A DNA stretch of 64,000 nucleotides from positions 992,001-1,056,000 of the forward strand of contig NZ_SUNB01000001.1 in NCBI RefSeq assembly GCF_007570825.1, in the 5' to 3' direction. This DNA is from Pleionea sediminis (lineage in GTDB: Bacteria > Pseudomonadota > Gammaproteobacteria > Enterobacterales > Kangiellaceae). A program made the translations under genes and the position numbers. A model generated the notes under the pieces. The model saw nothing but the letters and a program-made list of their open reading frames with translations, was not told the origin of the DNA and did no database searches. Shown here piece by piece: positions 18,370-27,872 of the stretch (positions are counted from its first letter, which is position 1; each line of letters begins with the position of its first letter).

Positions 18370-19476
18370 TTAATTAGTTGTCTTTTTAATTTTTGAAAAC
18401 CAAGCTTTCAATTGACTCGGCTGTTCAAACAGTAAATAACGATCAGTGCTGACTCCATCAAAAGCAGACAAAAGCCTGCTATTGTCAATTGAGTCACCAC
18501 CTATATTTCTTATAGCAGAAGCAACAACTTGTTCTGGATACTTGCGCATCATCTCGCCATAGACTTCTGGATCTTTTTCCCCACTGTCCCCAATAAGAAT
18601 AAACTTCCGCTTAGGATATTTACTGAGTATGTTTGCGATTTGCGCTGGCTTAGTTTCTGTACCCGGCTTAAACAAATTCATTATCGACGAATCACGGAAC
18701 CGAATACTTTTCAAAGAAAATGTTGCCCAAGGAAATCCAAACTCTGCTGTCATATTTGACAGTGCAGGATAAAGCTGCCACGGACTTGAAGAAACAAAAT
18801 GGAGAGCAACACCCTCATCTGCAAACCATCGATAAACACTATTCATTCCTTCAATAATATCGAAATCTTCAAAAAACGTATTTTTAATGAGCTCCTTCCG
18901 CTCGGTAACTTGAGTTTGTTTAATTGTGTCATCAATATCTGAAATGATAGAAAACCCAGAATTTTCGAGTAACCTGGTCTCACCTCCCAAAACACGATGA
19001 TCTTGCGCGATTGCAAAATACTCAATTTTAGAGCTATTTTCACATTCATTCACATATTTACGGTCTAAATGAATAAGCTGCTTAAAATGTCCATTTTCTT
19101 TCGACTCTGAGAGCTCGAATATTTTACCACACAGATTAATGGAAATTGACTTCCCCCGCTCATTATCAGCCATTAAAAACGTTAATCGCTCAGTTAAATT
19201 TTCTTCATGAATTTCTGAAGCTTTTAAATTGTATTTAATTTCAAGCACGTTTTTTATAAAAAACGTGCGAGCCGTAGAATCAGCTGGTTCAAAAATCCAA
19301 CCATGGATCGGCAATGCCCAAGTTTGATTCTGCTCTGAATAGTAACCCTCGGTATTGAAAAAAATAACTGTCTCATCGTCTTTAATCACACTTTTCTCAG
19401 GATCTAGTGAAAATCCGAATGACGAGTAAGTAACGATAATTAAAAGAGCTACCAAAAGATTTCGAATAAACCCCAT
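18370..19476 (-). CDS. App1-type (DUF2183) phosphatase, exported
   Basis: An about 368-residue protein of the phosphatidate phosphatase App1 family. The catalytic HAD-like motif is 'SDIDDT' (near residue 180), followed by 'FVSSSPWQLYP', a Lys-containing 'FKPGTETKP', and 'FILIGDSGEKDPEVY', the full set of HAD motifs I-IV. An N-terminal hydrophobic stretch suggests export or a membrane anchor. I choose the ATG at 19476 because an AGGTGG site precedes it; a GTG four codons upstream is possible. Fungal App1 removes phosphate from phosphatidate; bacterial homologues are less studied, so the substrate here is inferred. Confidence 0.82.
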   Translation of the reverse strand: MGFIRNLLVALLIIVTYSSFGFSLDPEKSVIKDDETVIFFNTEGYYSEQNQTWALPIHGWIFEPADSTARTFFIKNVLEIKYNLKASEIHEENLTERLTFLMADNERGKSISINLCGKIFELSESKENGHFKQLIHLDRKYVNECENSSKIEYFAIAQDHRVLGGETRLLENSGFSIISDIDDTIKQTQVTERKELIKNTFFEDFDIIEGMNSVYRWFADEGVALHFVSSSPWQLYPALSNMTAEFGFPWATFSLKSIRFRDSSIMNLFKPGTETKPAQIANILSKYPKRKFILIGDSGEKDPEVYGEMMRKYPEQVVASAIRNIGGDSIDNSRLLSAFDGVSTDRYLLFEQPSQLKAWFSKIKKTTN

Positions 19477-19520
19477 AAAAGGCGCCACCTGAATGTACTA
19501 ATGTTTTAATATGATAACAA

Positions 19521-19545
19521 AAAAGCCGGCTCTTAGCCGGCTTTT
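19521..19545 (-). terminator. Rho-independent terminator of pitrilysin gene
   Basis: An 11-base perfect inverted repeat (AAAAGCCGGCT / AGCCGGCTTTT) with a three-base loop, giving a TTTTTTGTT tail on the minus strand. It lies 20 bases past the M16 protease stop and before the App1-type gene, so it separates those two transcription units. Confidence 0.85.
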
Positions 19546-19564
19546 AGTGTTTAAAATTCAAGCT

Positions 19565-22435
19565 CTACTGCTGATAAGTCGCAGAGTCATGGAACTTAGC
19601 TAAATCACTAACTTCAGTTTCTCCTTTTACCTTAGCGAACGGCTTATTTTTATATTTGGAACCTCTTAACTGAATCGATACTCGAGCAGCCTCTGGATTT
19701 CCAATTGTTTCTTTATAAAAGGCCTTAATATCGTCTAGAGTCACCTTTTCAACTTCAGCGATAAGTTTTTCTCGTGTATCGAACTTCCAATTCTCTTCAT
19801 ACCAATCACTAACCATTGGAGATTGTTCTTCAGATAAGTTCTTAGGTTCTTCTTTCAGAGAAATTAATACACTTTGCTTGAGTTTAGCAAACTCATCTTC
19901 CTTAAGCTTACCTAATATTTCTTGATACTCTGTTTTGAATGAGTCGAAACGAGCTTGCATCTCTTCCACACTCTTAACCGGTGTTTGAATCGCAAATCCC
20001 ACAGCAGTAAAGTCTTTAATTTGACGTGTCAATCCAGCAACAGCATACGCCAACTGCTCTTCGGTTCTCAGAGTTCTGAAAGTATTGGTACTTAAGTGAC
20101 CACTTAAAACTCGCGCACGCGCTTCTTGCTTAAGACTCGGCTCAGGATGAACATGAAGATCGAGTACAGCAACGTCAGCTACTTCTAGATCTTCTTTCAT
20201 TGTCAAAACATCACCTTTTTGAGGCTGCCAAAATTTAGTGCGAGTATATTCAACAACTTTTCGATGCTCAGGTAAAACCCCTTCAATTTGCTTAACAACG
20301 TACTGTATGTCTCTTTTATTGTAATTACCGAACGCAAATGTACGAATGTTGTTATTCGCCATTACATTTTCCATAAACACCGACAAGTCTTGCGGCTTTA
20401 GTTTTTTAGCAGCAGCAATCAAGTCATCATTCCTCGCGCCATAACTCGTAATCAAAGAGTTCATTTTTCCAGACAGTTGATAGATAGGAAATTGCTTTTC
20501 TTGATTAGATAAGTTTCTAACATAACGGTCTACCGCTTGAGAAAAACTCGTAGCATCAATGTCAAATGTCAACGCTTTTAAACTTTTCTTAAGAAGCTCA
20601 GGTTGCTTATCCGTAAATCCACTAATAATTAATTCTAATCCATTTGCATTTCTCAAGTTCATATTCATTCCAGCAATTGATGCTTCTGTCGCTAATGCAC
20701 TTTGCTGTAAGCTATACATATCAGTCCAGAGCGAAAGTAGAACTTGAGACTCGATATCCTTTTGACGCGATGGATTGTTGATGTAAATTCTCAAAACACC
20801 TTTCGGTTGATTTTTAAATTTTTGAGAAGGGTACTGCCATACTTTAATACCATTCTTGTCATGAGCAATCGTCGGTTTTTCAAGATCCAAATTTGCAGTC
20901 TTAATATTAAACGACTCTGGTAAAAGTGTATTTACTTTGGGTAACGATAAAGCAAATTGGGGCTTCTTATTCCATGACTTAATTTCAGCTTCTGGAATAT
21001 CGGTAATTTTGTATTTACCATCGTAAAAATGCATGCTCTTATCTGATGGCTCTTCTTTACTGATGTACCAAATACGCAAACGTTCCGCTGTCATTTGATT
21101 CAATACTTGTTGAATTGCTTTAGAGTTGAACGCTTGGTAAGTATAGGGCGCACTAATGACTTCATGCACTGGATAGTTTTGCATTTGACCTGCAAGCTGG
21201 GAAACATACCCAAAAGCATTACCTTTTTCTAAAAATCGGAATTGATTGTTGAGCGAAGTTTGAATTTCTTTAAAGTATTTAGAATCGACACCTTCTTTTT
21301 TAATTTTGTCAATGTATGACATAACTAAGTGAGTGATCTCTTCTCGCTTCTTCATTCCTTTATCAGTTAAATCAATGCTAATTGAAAACTGACCATAATT
21401 ACCATACTGATTAGGCGATGCACCTGCATTTAGACTTGAAATTAAACCTTCTTTTTTTAATGCATAAGATGGTGTTCCTGGCATTTCACTTCCAATCAAA
21501 TAACCGAGGTAGGAATTCGGTTTGACTCGAAAATCATCCATATTATTTTCAATGGTAAAATCAAGTACGAGACGCTTCACATCTTCATTTGGCACATAGT
21601 GAATTCGCTTTCCAGCCAGTTGCTCAAAATCAATTTTATCATTAACGCTTGGCTTATCGATTTTTTTGTTTTTGATTGTTGAAAAATATTTGGTTGCCAA
21701 TTCTTTCATGTCTTTAATTGGCAAGTTGCTGACCAAAGCAACTTTCATGATATTGGCAGAATAATAATTATTGTAAAACTCTACCGTCTTAGGATGTAAC
21801 TTCGCGTTTTCTTTATCACTTAATGTTTCAAGGTTACCAATTAAAAAACGATTGGCAGGGTGATCACCCATCATTGAACGATTAAGTTTGAAAATACCGA
21901 AAAAATCCATTTCACGTCGCATCGACCATTCTGCATTTACTGCATTTTTCTCTTTGTCAGTGTATTCGGGATATAATTTTGGAGATTTAAAGAAATCAGA
22001 AAATCGATCGAGAGCTTCTTCGTATGCACCGTTATTCACCTGAAACATGTAGTTAGTTATGTCTAACCAGGTATATGCATTTGAAGAACCACCATTCTTC
22101 GTCATAAATTCATTATAGCTTTTAGGATCGGGGAATCGCTCGGTACCTAAAAAGAGCATATGCTCTAAATAATGAGCCATACCTTGCTGAGTCATGGGGT
22201 CATGCAATAAACCTACGCCAACACTCAATGCCGCAGCAGATTTATCAACCGTTGGATCAGATACCAACAAAACTGTAATACCATTCTCTAGTTTTAAAGC
22301 TTCGTAACTTCTTTCATCACTTGGGCTTACAATAACAGGCTTTTTAGAAACGCCAGCATCAACTTCGACAGGTAGCGCAGTCCCTGCAGAAATGACCATC
22401 GCGGCAGATAACATTTTGCTAATCAGATGTTTCAT
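19565..22435 (-). CDS. M16 pitrilysin-type zinc metalloprotease
   Basis: A 956-residue periplasmic protease close in length to E. coli protease III. A signal peptide (about residues 1-27) precedes an N-terminal M16 domain with the inverted zinc motif H88-Y-L-E91-H92 and a downstream 'NAVNAEW' segment supplying the third ligand. A middle domain and an inactive C-terminal M16 domain ('LRTEEQLAYAVAG', substrate-binding R/Y motif) follow. The family degrades short peptides and small proteins. It is flanked by its own terminator and a 390-base non-coding region holding a putative promoter. Confidence 0.92.
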   Translation of the reverse strand: MKHLISKMLSAAMVISAGTALPVEVDAGVSKKPVIVSPSDERSYEALKLENGITVLLVSDPTVDKSAAALSVGVGLLHDPMTQQGMAHYLEHMLFLGTERFPDPKSYNEFMTKNGGSSNAYTWLDITNYMFQVNNGAYEEALDRFSDFFKSPKLYPEYTDKEKNAVNAEWSMRREMDFFGIFKLNRSMMGDHPANRFLIGNLETLSDKENAKLHPKTVEFYNNYYSANIMKVALVSNLPIKDMKELATKYFSTIKNKKIDKPSVNDKIDFEQLAGKRIHYVPNEDVKRLVLDFTIENNMDDFRVKPNSYLGYLIGSEMPGTPSYALKKEGLISSLNAGASPNQYGNYGQFSISIDLTDKGMKKREEITHLVMSYIDKIKKEGVDSKYFKEIQTSLNNQFRFLEKGNAFGYVSQLAGQMQNYPVHEVISAPYTYQAFNSKAIQQVLNQMTAERLRIWYISKEEPSDKSMHFYDGKYKITDIPEAEIKSWNKKPQFALSLPKVNTLLPESFNIKTANLDLEKPTIAHDKNGIKVWQYPSQKFKNQPKGVLRIYINNPSRQKDIESQVLLSLWTDMYSLQQSALATEASIAGMNMNLRNANGLELIISGFTDKQPELLKKSLKALTFDIDATSFSQAVDRYVRNLSNQEKQFPIYQLSGKMNSLITSYGARNDDLIAAAKKLKPQDLSVFMENVMANNNIRTFAFGNYNKRDIQYVVKQIEGVLPEHRKVVEYTRTKFWQPQKGDVLTMKEDLEVADVAVLDLHVHPEPSLKQEARARVLSGHLSTNTFRTLRTEEQLAYAVAGLTRQIKDFTAVGFAIQTPVKSVEEMQARFDSFKTEYQEILGKLKEDEFAKLKQSVLISLKEEPKNLSEEQSPMVSDWYEENWKFDTREKLIAEVEKVTLDDIKAFYKETIGNPEAARVSIQLRGSKYKNKPFAKVKGETEVSDLAKFHDSATYQQ

Positions 22436-22825
22436 AGTCGGTCCACTCTTTGTGTTAATTCTTTCTTCGCTACTTGAGCAAAGTCGTAGTAATAGGCTGG
22501 TATTATACGAGTAGAATTCCCCTTAGATGAATCCCGATTTGTTTCTTTTTGTAACGAGAGTCTTATTTTTACCGGTAATATTAACCGAACTGACTATAAA
22601 TCAACCAACACAAACTGGTCGGATCTTATACTAAGTGAAGTTTACAGTTTAATCATCAAAGCCGACATGCAGCACTAAAAAACCGAAGAATAAAAAAATA
22701 CAAAGATAATTAACGTGTTGCTGAATGGACACCCATCAATATTGTGTTTACGAACGTGTCGCACTCGCTATCCGATAATGAAAATTAGAGTCCACTAATA
22801 GGGTTACAAAAAGCGCTTATTCGGA
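22436..22825. other. 390-base intergenic region upstream of pitrilysin
   Basis: No convincing gene, tRNA or structured RNA was seen on either strand. On the minus strand a TATAAT (22502-22507) lies about 70 bases before the protease start and is the only promoter-like element noticed; its -35 is poor. The rest is AT-rich sequence after the symporter gene without a good terminator hairpin. Confidence 0.5.
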
Positions 22826-24160
22826 TTAGTTGCCTAGCCAACGATGCATTACAACGCACGCTGTTAAATCCCCCGTTACGTTTAAGGTAGTTCGACACAT
22901 ATCAAGAATTCGGTCGACGCCAATAATTAATGCAATACCTGTTGCCGGGACTCCGATAGAAGTGAGTATGGAAGCTAAAACAACAATTCCGACACCGGGT
23001 GTACTAGGTGCTCCTATCGATGCCCCAACGGTAGTGACAACCAATAAGAAAAATTGAGTGCCAGAAAGGTCAATACCAAACACTTGAGTTAGAAATACAG
23101 CAGCAACCACTTGGTATAAAGCAGTACCATCCATATTAATCGTCGCTCCTAAAGGAATAATAATCTTAGCCACTTGAGGATCGACCTTTAAATTATCTTG
23201 GGCAGTTTTGATAGACAGAGGCATAACGGCTGCCGAACTTGAGGTAGAAAAGGCCAGTAACTGAGCCTCTCTTATGGCGCTCAAAAATTCCAAAGGTCGC
23301 TTTTGTGAAACGAAAAACGCCATCAGCAAATAAAAAATCAGTAACAAAATTAATCCTGATAATACAGTCGCGATGTAAACCCCCATCCCCAAAATAGCAT
23401 CCACGCCGACTTTAATACTAATTTCGGCCATCAAACCAAATACAGCAAACGGAGCTAACAACATAGCCCAGGCAACGACTTTCATTGCAATTTCTTGTAG
23501 AGATGACAAAAGCTCAAGTACCGGCCGGCTTTTATCACGTGGAATTGCCAAGACAGCTAAAGCCATAATGATCGCTAAAATAACAATTTGAAACATCGCC
23601 CTATCAGCAATCGTTTGCGTTGGATTTGAAGGTATTAACTCAACGATTCTCTGAGGAACCGATACCGCATCCAGGGTTTGAGAAGAAGCCAACGCAAGAT
23701 TTACGCCCTCATCAGACAAAGTTTTCCGAATGAGCTCCTGATTCAAAAAGGCTCCCGGTTCAATGAGAACAGCAACACCAAAACCAATCAGGACAGCAAC
23801 AATTGTCGTACTGACAAAATAAGGAGCAATTCTATATCCCGCTTTCTTTACAAACTCACCGTCGCCACTGCTGGTAATTCCTAACACAATCGAAGCAATC
23901 ACTAAAGGAACAACAATCATTTGAATCATTGCCAAAAATATACGACCAGGCAGAGCTAACCATTCAGAAGCCAGTAATGCATGCGTTTCATTTATTAGAG
24001 CGCCACCGGATGGGGACAATAGAAGCCCGATAAATATACCGAGGAACATGCCAACGAGTATTTGAGCCCAAAGTTTTGCTCGTAACAAAAAGCCCAGTCG
24101 ATCTAACAGAGCTTTTGACGAAAACAACGAGGACTGGTTATGGCCGCGAAAATTAAACAT
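22826..24160 (-). CDS. Dicarboxylate/amino acid:cation symporter (DAACS family)
   Basis: A 444-residue inner-membrane symporter of the SDF family. Visible hallmarks are 'FSTSSSAAVMPLSI' (the Ser-rich re-entrant loop HP1), 'INMDGTALYQ' in helix 7, and 'GASIGAPSTPGVGIV' (re-entrant loop HP2), with the cation and substrate sites in helices 7 and 8 ('GVDRILDMCRTTLNVTGD'). Members import glutamate, aspartate or C4-dicarboxylates with Na+ or H+. The D-R/N-x-x-T-x-x-N arrangement in helix 8 ('DMCRTTLNVTGD') fits acidic amino acids. It is transcribed alone. Confidence 0.9.
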   Translation of the reverse strand: MFNFRGHNQSSLFSSKALLDRLGFLLRAKLWAQILVGMFLGIFIGLLLSPSGGALINETHALLASEWLALPGRIFLAMIQMIVVPLVIASIVLGITSSGDGEFVKKAGYRIAPYFVSTTIVAVLIGFGVAVLIEPGAFLNQELIRKTLSDEGVNLALASSQTLDAVSVPQRIVELIPSNPTQTIADRAMFQIVILAIIMALAVLAIPRDKSRPVLELLSSLQEIAMKVVAWAMLLAPFAVFGLMAEISIKVGVDAILGMGVYIATVLSGLILLLIFYLLMAFFVSQKRPLEFLSAIREAQLLAFSTSSSAAVMPLSIKTAQDNLKVDPQVAKIIIPLGATINMDGTALYQVVAAVFLTQVFGIDLSGTQFFLLVVTTVGASIGAPSTPGVGIVVLASILTSIGVPATGIALIIGVDRILDMCRTTLNVTGDLTACVVMHRWLGN

Positions 24161-24317
24161 CGATTTTTTGCTGTTATCTAATAGTAAAATATAATCTTAG
24201 ACAATTAACCAAAAACAGATTTGATCTATCTCAAATTTACCGAATTGATTTACTAACAGTTAACTTAACGCTCTATTTTTGAACAGACAAATCTCAGAGT
24301 AGGAATAGTGGAATATA

Positions 24318-24342
24318 CCTGCTTACAAACCTTATAAGCAGG
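24318..24342 (-). terminator. Hairpin after carbonic anhydrase gene
   Basis: An eight-base perfect inverted repeat (CCTGCTTA / TAAGCAGG) with a nine-base loop lies 13 bases past the carbonic anhydrase stop. There is no clear U-run, so termination is likely weak. Confidence 0.4.
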
Positions 24343-24354
24343 CCATCGTCTCAA

Positions 24355-25038
24355 TTACTTTTTATTAAACTCAACGGGGCTGAAGGGAATATCGGGTCGG
24401 GTCGAAGACGTGGTTTCGAAAATATGATAGATTTTGTGAAGATTTTGGCGATTGCGCTGCGTGACGTCCAAGTCTTTAATCAAGCCATCTTCAATGTCAT
24501 ATATCCAGCCATGAATCGATAACTCTTGACCACGATCCCATGCATGCTGAGCCATTTTGGTTTTGGCGACATTAAATACTTGTGTCACAACGTTTAATTC
24601 GCATAAGCGGTTGACTTTTTCTCGCTCAGATAAGTTCTCTAACTTCTTCTCATTGTTGAAATATATATCTCGAATATTTCTAAGCCAACTATCGACCAGT
24701 CCAACCTCATTATCGCCTAATGCTGCGCGCACACCGCCGCAACCGTAATGTCCGCATATAATAATGTGTTTTACTTTCAAAACTTCCACCGCGAATTGCA
24801 CAACAGACATACAGTTGAAGTCAGTATGAACAACAACATTCGCAATATTTCGGTGAACGAATAGTTCTCCGGGGGCAAGCCCAACAATCTGATTGGCAGG
24901 AACACGACTGTCGGAACAGCCAATCCATAAATATTCTGGCTTTTGCTGCTTTGATAATCGCTTGAAAAAATTTTCATCTTCAGCGACCATCTTTTCTGCC
25001 CAATCTGTATTATTTTTTAAAAGATTATCTAGCGACAC
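24355..25038 (-). CDS. can: Beta-class carbonic anhydrase
   Basis: A 227-residue zinc enzyme that interconverts CO2 and bicarbonate in the cytoplasm. Zinc ligands and the active-site dyad are intact: C41-x-D43-x-R45 ('CSDSR'), H97 and C100 ('HYGCGG'). Length and motif spacing fit E. coli Can. I choose the GTG at 25038, which has AAGGG five bases upstream and yields the typical 'xxLDNLLKNNTDWA' beginning; an in-frame TTG at 25062 lacks such support. It is divergent from moeA and probably supplies bicarbonate for carboxylation reactions. Confidence 0.92.
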   Translation of the reverse strand: MSLDNLLKNNTDWAEKMVAEDENFFKRLSKQQKPEYLWIGCSDSRVPANQIVGLAPGELFVHRNIANVVVHTDFNCMSVVQFAVEVLKVKHIIICGHYGCGGVRAALGDNEVGLVDSWLRNIRDIYFNNEKKLENLSEREKVNRLCELNVVTQVFNVAKTKMAQHAWDRGQELSIHGWIYDIEDGLIKDLDVTQRNRQNLHKIYHIFETTSSTRPDIPFSPVEFNKK

Positions 25039-25266
25039 GATAGCCCTTACCTCACCGTCCAAACTTTAATAATCCACAATTGAGACGGAACAATAGAATC
25101 AGTTCATTTACAGGGCGAGTAGTTTGCCGCTCATCGAAACGTAAAGCAATAGTTTACCTGGAACGATTGTAGACTCTATTCAGGAAATTTCTCCATTACA
25201 AACAATGATATGGAAATAAAATTTTTGCTAAACTCATCCGAGATTTATCTAAATGGTTGATTTTTA

Positions 25267-26520
25267 ATGTCGTCTCTTGATAACTGCTCTCACGCCAATC
25301 TGATTTCATTTGAAGAAGCTTTGACAACCTTGCTGCAAAAGGTCGTACCAATTAGAGACACCGAAAGTGTTCCTTTACTAGACTCTCTCGGACGAGTTCT
25401 CTCAGAATCGATACTTTCACCAATTGATGTGCCAAGTTTTGCTAATTCTGCAATGGATGGATACGCACTAAAAGCAAGCAGCCTGAATAACTCAAAAACA
25501 TTAAAAATGGTAGGCAAAGCTTTTGCTGGCTCCCCTTACAACAAAGCTGTAACTGAGGGAGAATGTGTTCGAATTATGACCGGCGCTGTTATTCCAGAAG
25601 GCTCCGATTGTGTCATTATGCAGGAAAACACATCACAATCAGGTACCGCTAAACTCGGAGAAAGCATCGTCTTTCACTCAACTCCAACTGTTGGAGACAA
25701 TATCCGAATAGCAGGCAATGACATAAAAAAGGAAGACAAAGTATTACCCAAAGGTCAATCTTTAGGCGCTGCCGATATTGGGTTATTGGCTTCGCTGGGT
25801 ATGCAATCGGTTCCTGTTATTCGCCCTCTTCGAGTTGCTGTATTTTCAACGGGTGACGAGCTGGTTCAGCAAGGCATCCCTCTGCGGCCGGGCCAAATTT
25901 ACGATAGCAATCGCTATACCGTTTTATCTTTACTAAAAAAATTAGGGGTCGAAATGCGAGATGTTGGCAATCTTCCCGACGAGCCCAAAGCAATTGAACA
26001 CGCCCTCATGGAAGCTGATAAATGGTCAGATATCATCATCACATCCGGCGGGGTTTCAGTGGGTGAAGCCGATTACTTAAAATCGATCATTGAATCGATG
26101 GGACGCTTGGAACTATGGAAAGTAGCCGTTAAACCAGGAAAACCATTTGCTTATGGCAAACTGAATCGCGCGCACTTTATTGGCTTACCCGGAAACCCAG
26201 TTTCCGCTCTAGCAACGCTTTATCTCTTGGCGACACCTATGATTGAAAAAATGCAGGGGAAAAAACCCACATCTTTACACGTGATTAGAGCAACACTCGA
26301 ATCCCCTATTCGCAAAAAGCCCGGACGAAAAGATTTTCAAAGAGGTTACTTTACGACAAATCAGGCAGGAGAAGTCTTCGTTACAACAACAGGCCCCCAA
26401 AGCTCTGGTGTCCTAACCTCCATGAGTCGAGCCAATTGTTTTATTGTTCTTGCACCTGAACAAGGTCCGATGGACAAAGGAGAATCGGTACTGATACAGC
26501 CATTTAATCATTTAATTTAA
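25267..26520 (+). CDS. moeA: Molybdopterin molybdenumtransferase MoeA
   Basis: A 417-residue enzyme that inserts molybdate into adenylated molybdopterin. Domains follow the MoeA order: N-terminal domain with 'VPSFANSAMDGYA' (substrate-contacting), a beta domain ('GECVRIMTGAVIPEGSDCVIMQE'), the MogA-like domain III ('VFSTGDEL', 'IYDSNRY', 'SGGVSVGEADY', 'LPGNPVSA') and a C-terminal domain IV. All hallmark residues are present and the length is standard. No other moa/mob gene lies in the window, so the cofactor pathway is dispersed. Confidence 0.95.
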   Translation: MSSLDNCSHANLISFEEALTTLLQKVVPIRDTESVPLLDSLGRVLSESILSPIDVPSFANSAMDGYALKASSLNNSKTLKMVGKAFAGSPYNKAVTEGECVRIMTGAVIPEGSDCVIMQENTSQSGTAKLGESIVFHSTPTVGDNIRIAGNDIKKEDKVLPKGQSLGAADIGLLASLGMQSVPVIRPLRVAVFSTGDELVQQGIPLRPGQIYDSNRYTVLSLLKKLGVEMRDVGNLPDEPKAIEHALMEADKWSDIIITSGGVSVGEADYLKSIIESMGRLELWKVAVKPGKPFAYGKLNRAHFIGLPGNPVSALATLYLLATPMIEKMQGKKPTSLHVIRATLESPIRKKPGRKDFQRGYFTTNQAGEVFVTTTGPQSSGVLTSMSRANCFIVLAPEQGPMDKGESVLIQPFNHLI

Positions 26521-26622
26521 ACTTTATCGTTCATTTAGTGTCTTTTGGGTGATTACCCTGTTTTAAATAGGCAGACGTTTATTATAATACTGTGTATTAC
26601 CCTTGGAAAATAACAGCCATTA

Positions 26623-27855
26623 ATGAAAAAACTTTTTATTTACAGCAGTTTAATAGCAATTCTCGTTTTTTATTTTTATCACTTAAATTCAGGTGATGAG
26701 CCCAATGATGGTAATGAAAGCTCAGCTGTAATCGAAAATTCACCACAATCCAATGAAAGCGCTAAAGTTAAGGCAAAAAGTAAAATATCGTCGCCAAGTA
26801 ATAATACGGCAGAGACCACCGAATCTGTCGAAGAACTTATGATTGAACAAGTAAAACTCATTAATATTGATGATTTAGAGATAAATAGCTTTAGGATTCT
26901 CGATCGAGTGTTAAAACAACTTGAATTACCCGAAAACGTTCGATCAATGATTAAAAATGGAGACTTGCTTGGAGCAGCCAGTATTTTATCCGCAGATCCA
27001 GGTAACCCTGATAATTTAATTGCACTCGAATTACTCGAAGTCAGTTGCGCTTCATTAAAGTATGATCAAACGTACTTAAAAAGAATTCAAGAGGAAAATC
27101 AGGGATTGCCCGAAGAGTTTAACGAAGAAGAGCAGCAATTTTTTCAAGAATACCAATTACGAAGAATTAACTATACCGATCGTACCCTGCAGACTTGCAA
27201 TGATATGCGAGTGGCAACAGCATTAGACTTAGATGCGAGACGCGAAGAATTACTTAAACTCAACAAAAATCCTATGGCGCAACTGATAGGAAAAATGGGC
27301 AAAATTGATAAAGAAGAAGCGACTGAGTTGGTAAAGCAATATCATGACAAACATAATAATGAAAAATCACTTATGGGATTAAGCCAAGCTCTGTTGGCTA
27401 GTGACGATCCGAAAGATGTTCAACAAGGCGTCAATGCATTTTTGGAACTACAAAACCAAAATCCTCAGACCTATAAGTCCATGGCTTTCTGTTTAAAAAA
27501 AGGCTGCAAAGATTTACCTGATGACTTTAAGGATAAACTTAAAACACCGCAACATTGGTTCGCCAAAGCATCCGAGTTCGGAGATCCTTATTCAATACAA
27601 ACGTTGCATCGAGAACTCGAAAAAACGGATAACTGGGAAGAATCCTGGTCGTGGGCACAATTTGATTTAGCGTTAAAAAAAATAGGATGCTACCAGAATG
27701 CCGAAACTTACATTCATAATTATGCGCAAGCAAAAAGGCAATTAAAGCGAGCTGAACGCAATCTCACACCTGAAGACATCGAAAGAGCTAGAATAAGAGC
27801 CGATGAGCTCTATCGTGCAAACTTAGAAAAGGCCAAATCTTGGCTTAACTGTTAA
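26623..27855 (+). CDS. Membrane-anchored protein of unknown function
   Basis: A 410-residue protein with an N-terminal signal anchor (residues about 4-20), then a Ser/Asn/Glu-rich low-complexity linker (about 24-70), then an all-helical, charged domain with four or more Cys spread through it ('EVSCASL', 'LQTCNDM', 'CLKKGCKDLP', 'KIGCYQN', final 'WLNC'). The stretch 'WFAKASEFGDPYSIQTLH' resembles one Sel1/TPR-like helix pair. I do not recognise the family. It ends 17 bases before rsmF and may share its transcript, though no functional link is evident. Confidence 0.65.
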   Translation: MKKLFIYSSLIAILVFYFYHLNSGDEPNDGNESSAVIENSPQSNESAKVKAKSKISSPSNNTAETTESVEELMIEQVKLINIDDLEINSFRILDRVLKQLELPENVRSMIKNGDLLGAASILSADPGNPDNLIALELLEVSCASLKYDQTYLKRIQEENQGLPEEFNEEEQQFFQEYQLRRINYTDRTLQTCNDMRVATALDLDARREELLKLNKNPMAQLIGKMGKIDKEEATELVKQYHDKHNNEKSLMGLSQALLASDDPKDVQQGVNAFLELQNQNPQTYKSMAFCLKKGCKDLPDDFKDKLKTPQHWFAKASEFGDPYSIQTLHRELEKTDNWEESWSWAQFDLALKKIGCYQNAETYIHNYAQAKRQLKRAERNLTPEDIERARIRADELYRANLEKAKSWLNC

Positions 27856-27872
27856 AGTAAAAACACTGTCTA

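Noticed and set aside
22436-22825. Small RNA or short gene in the longest intergenic gap.
   Set aside because: No conserved structure, good terminator or convincing start/ribosome-binding site pair was seen.
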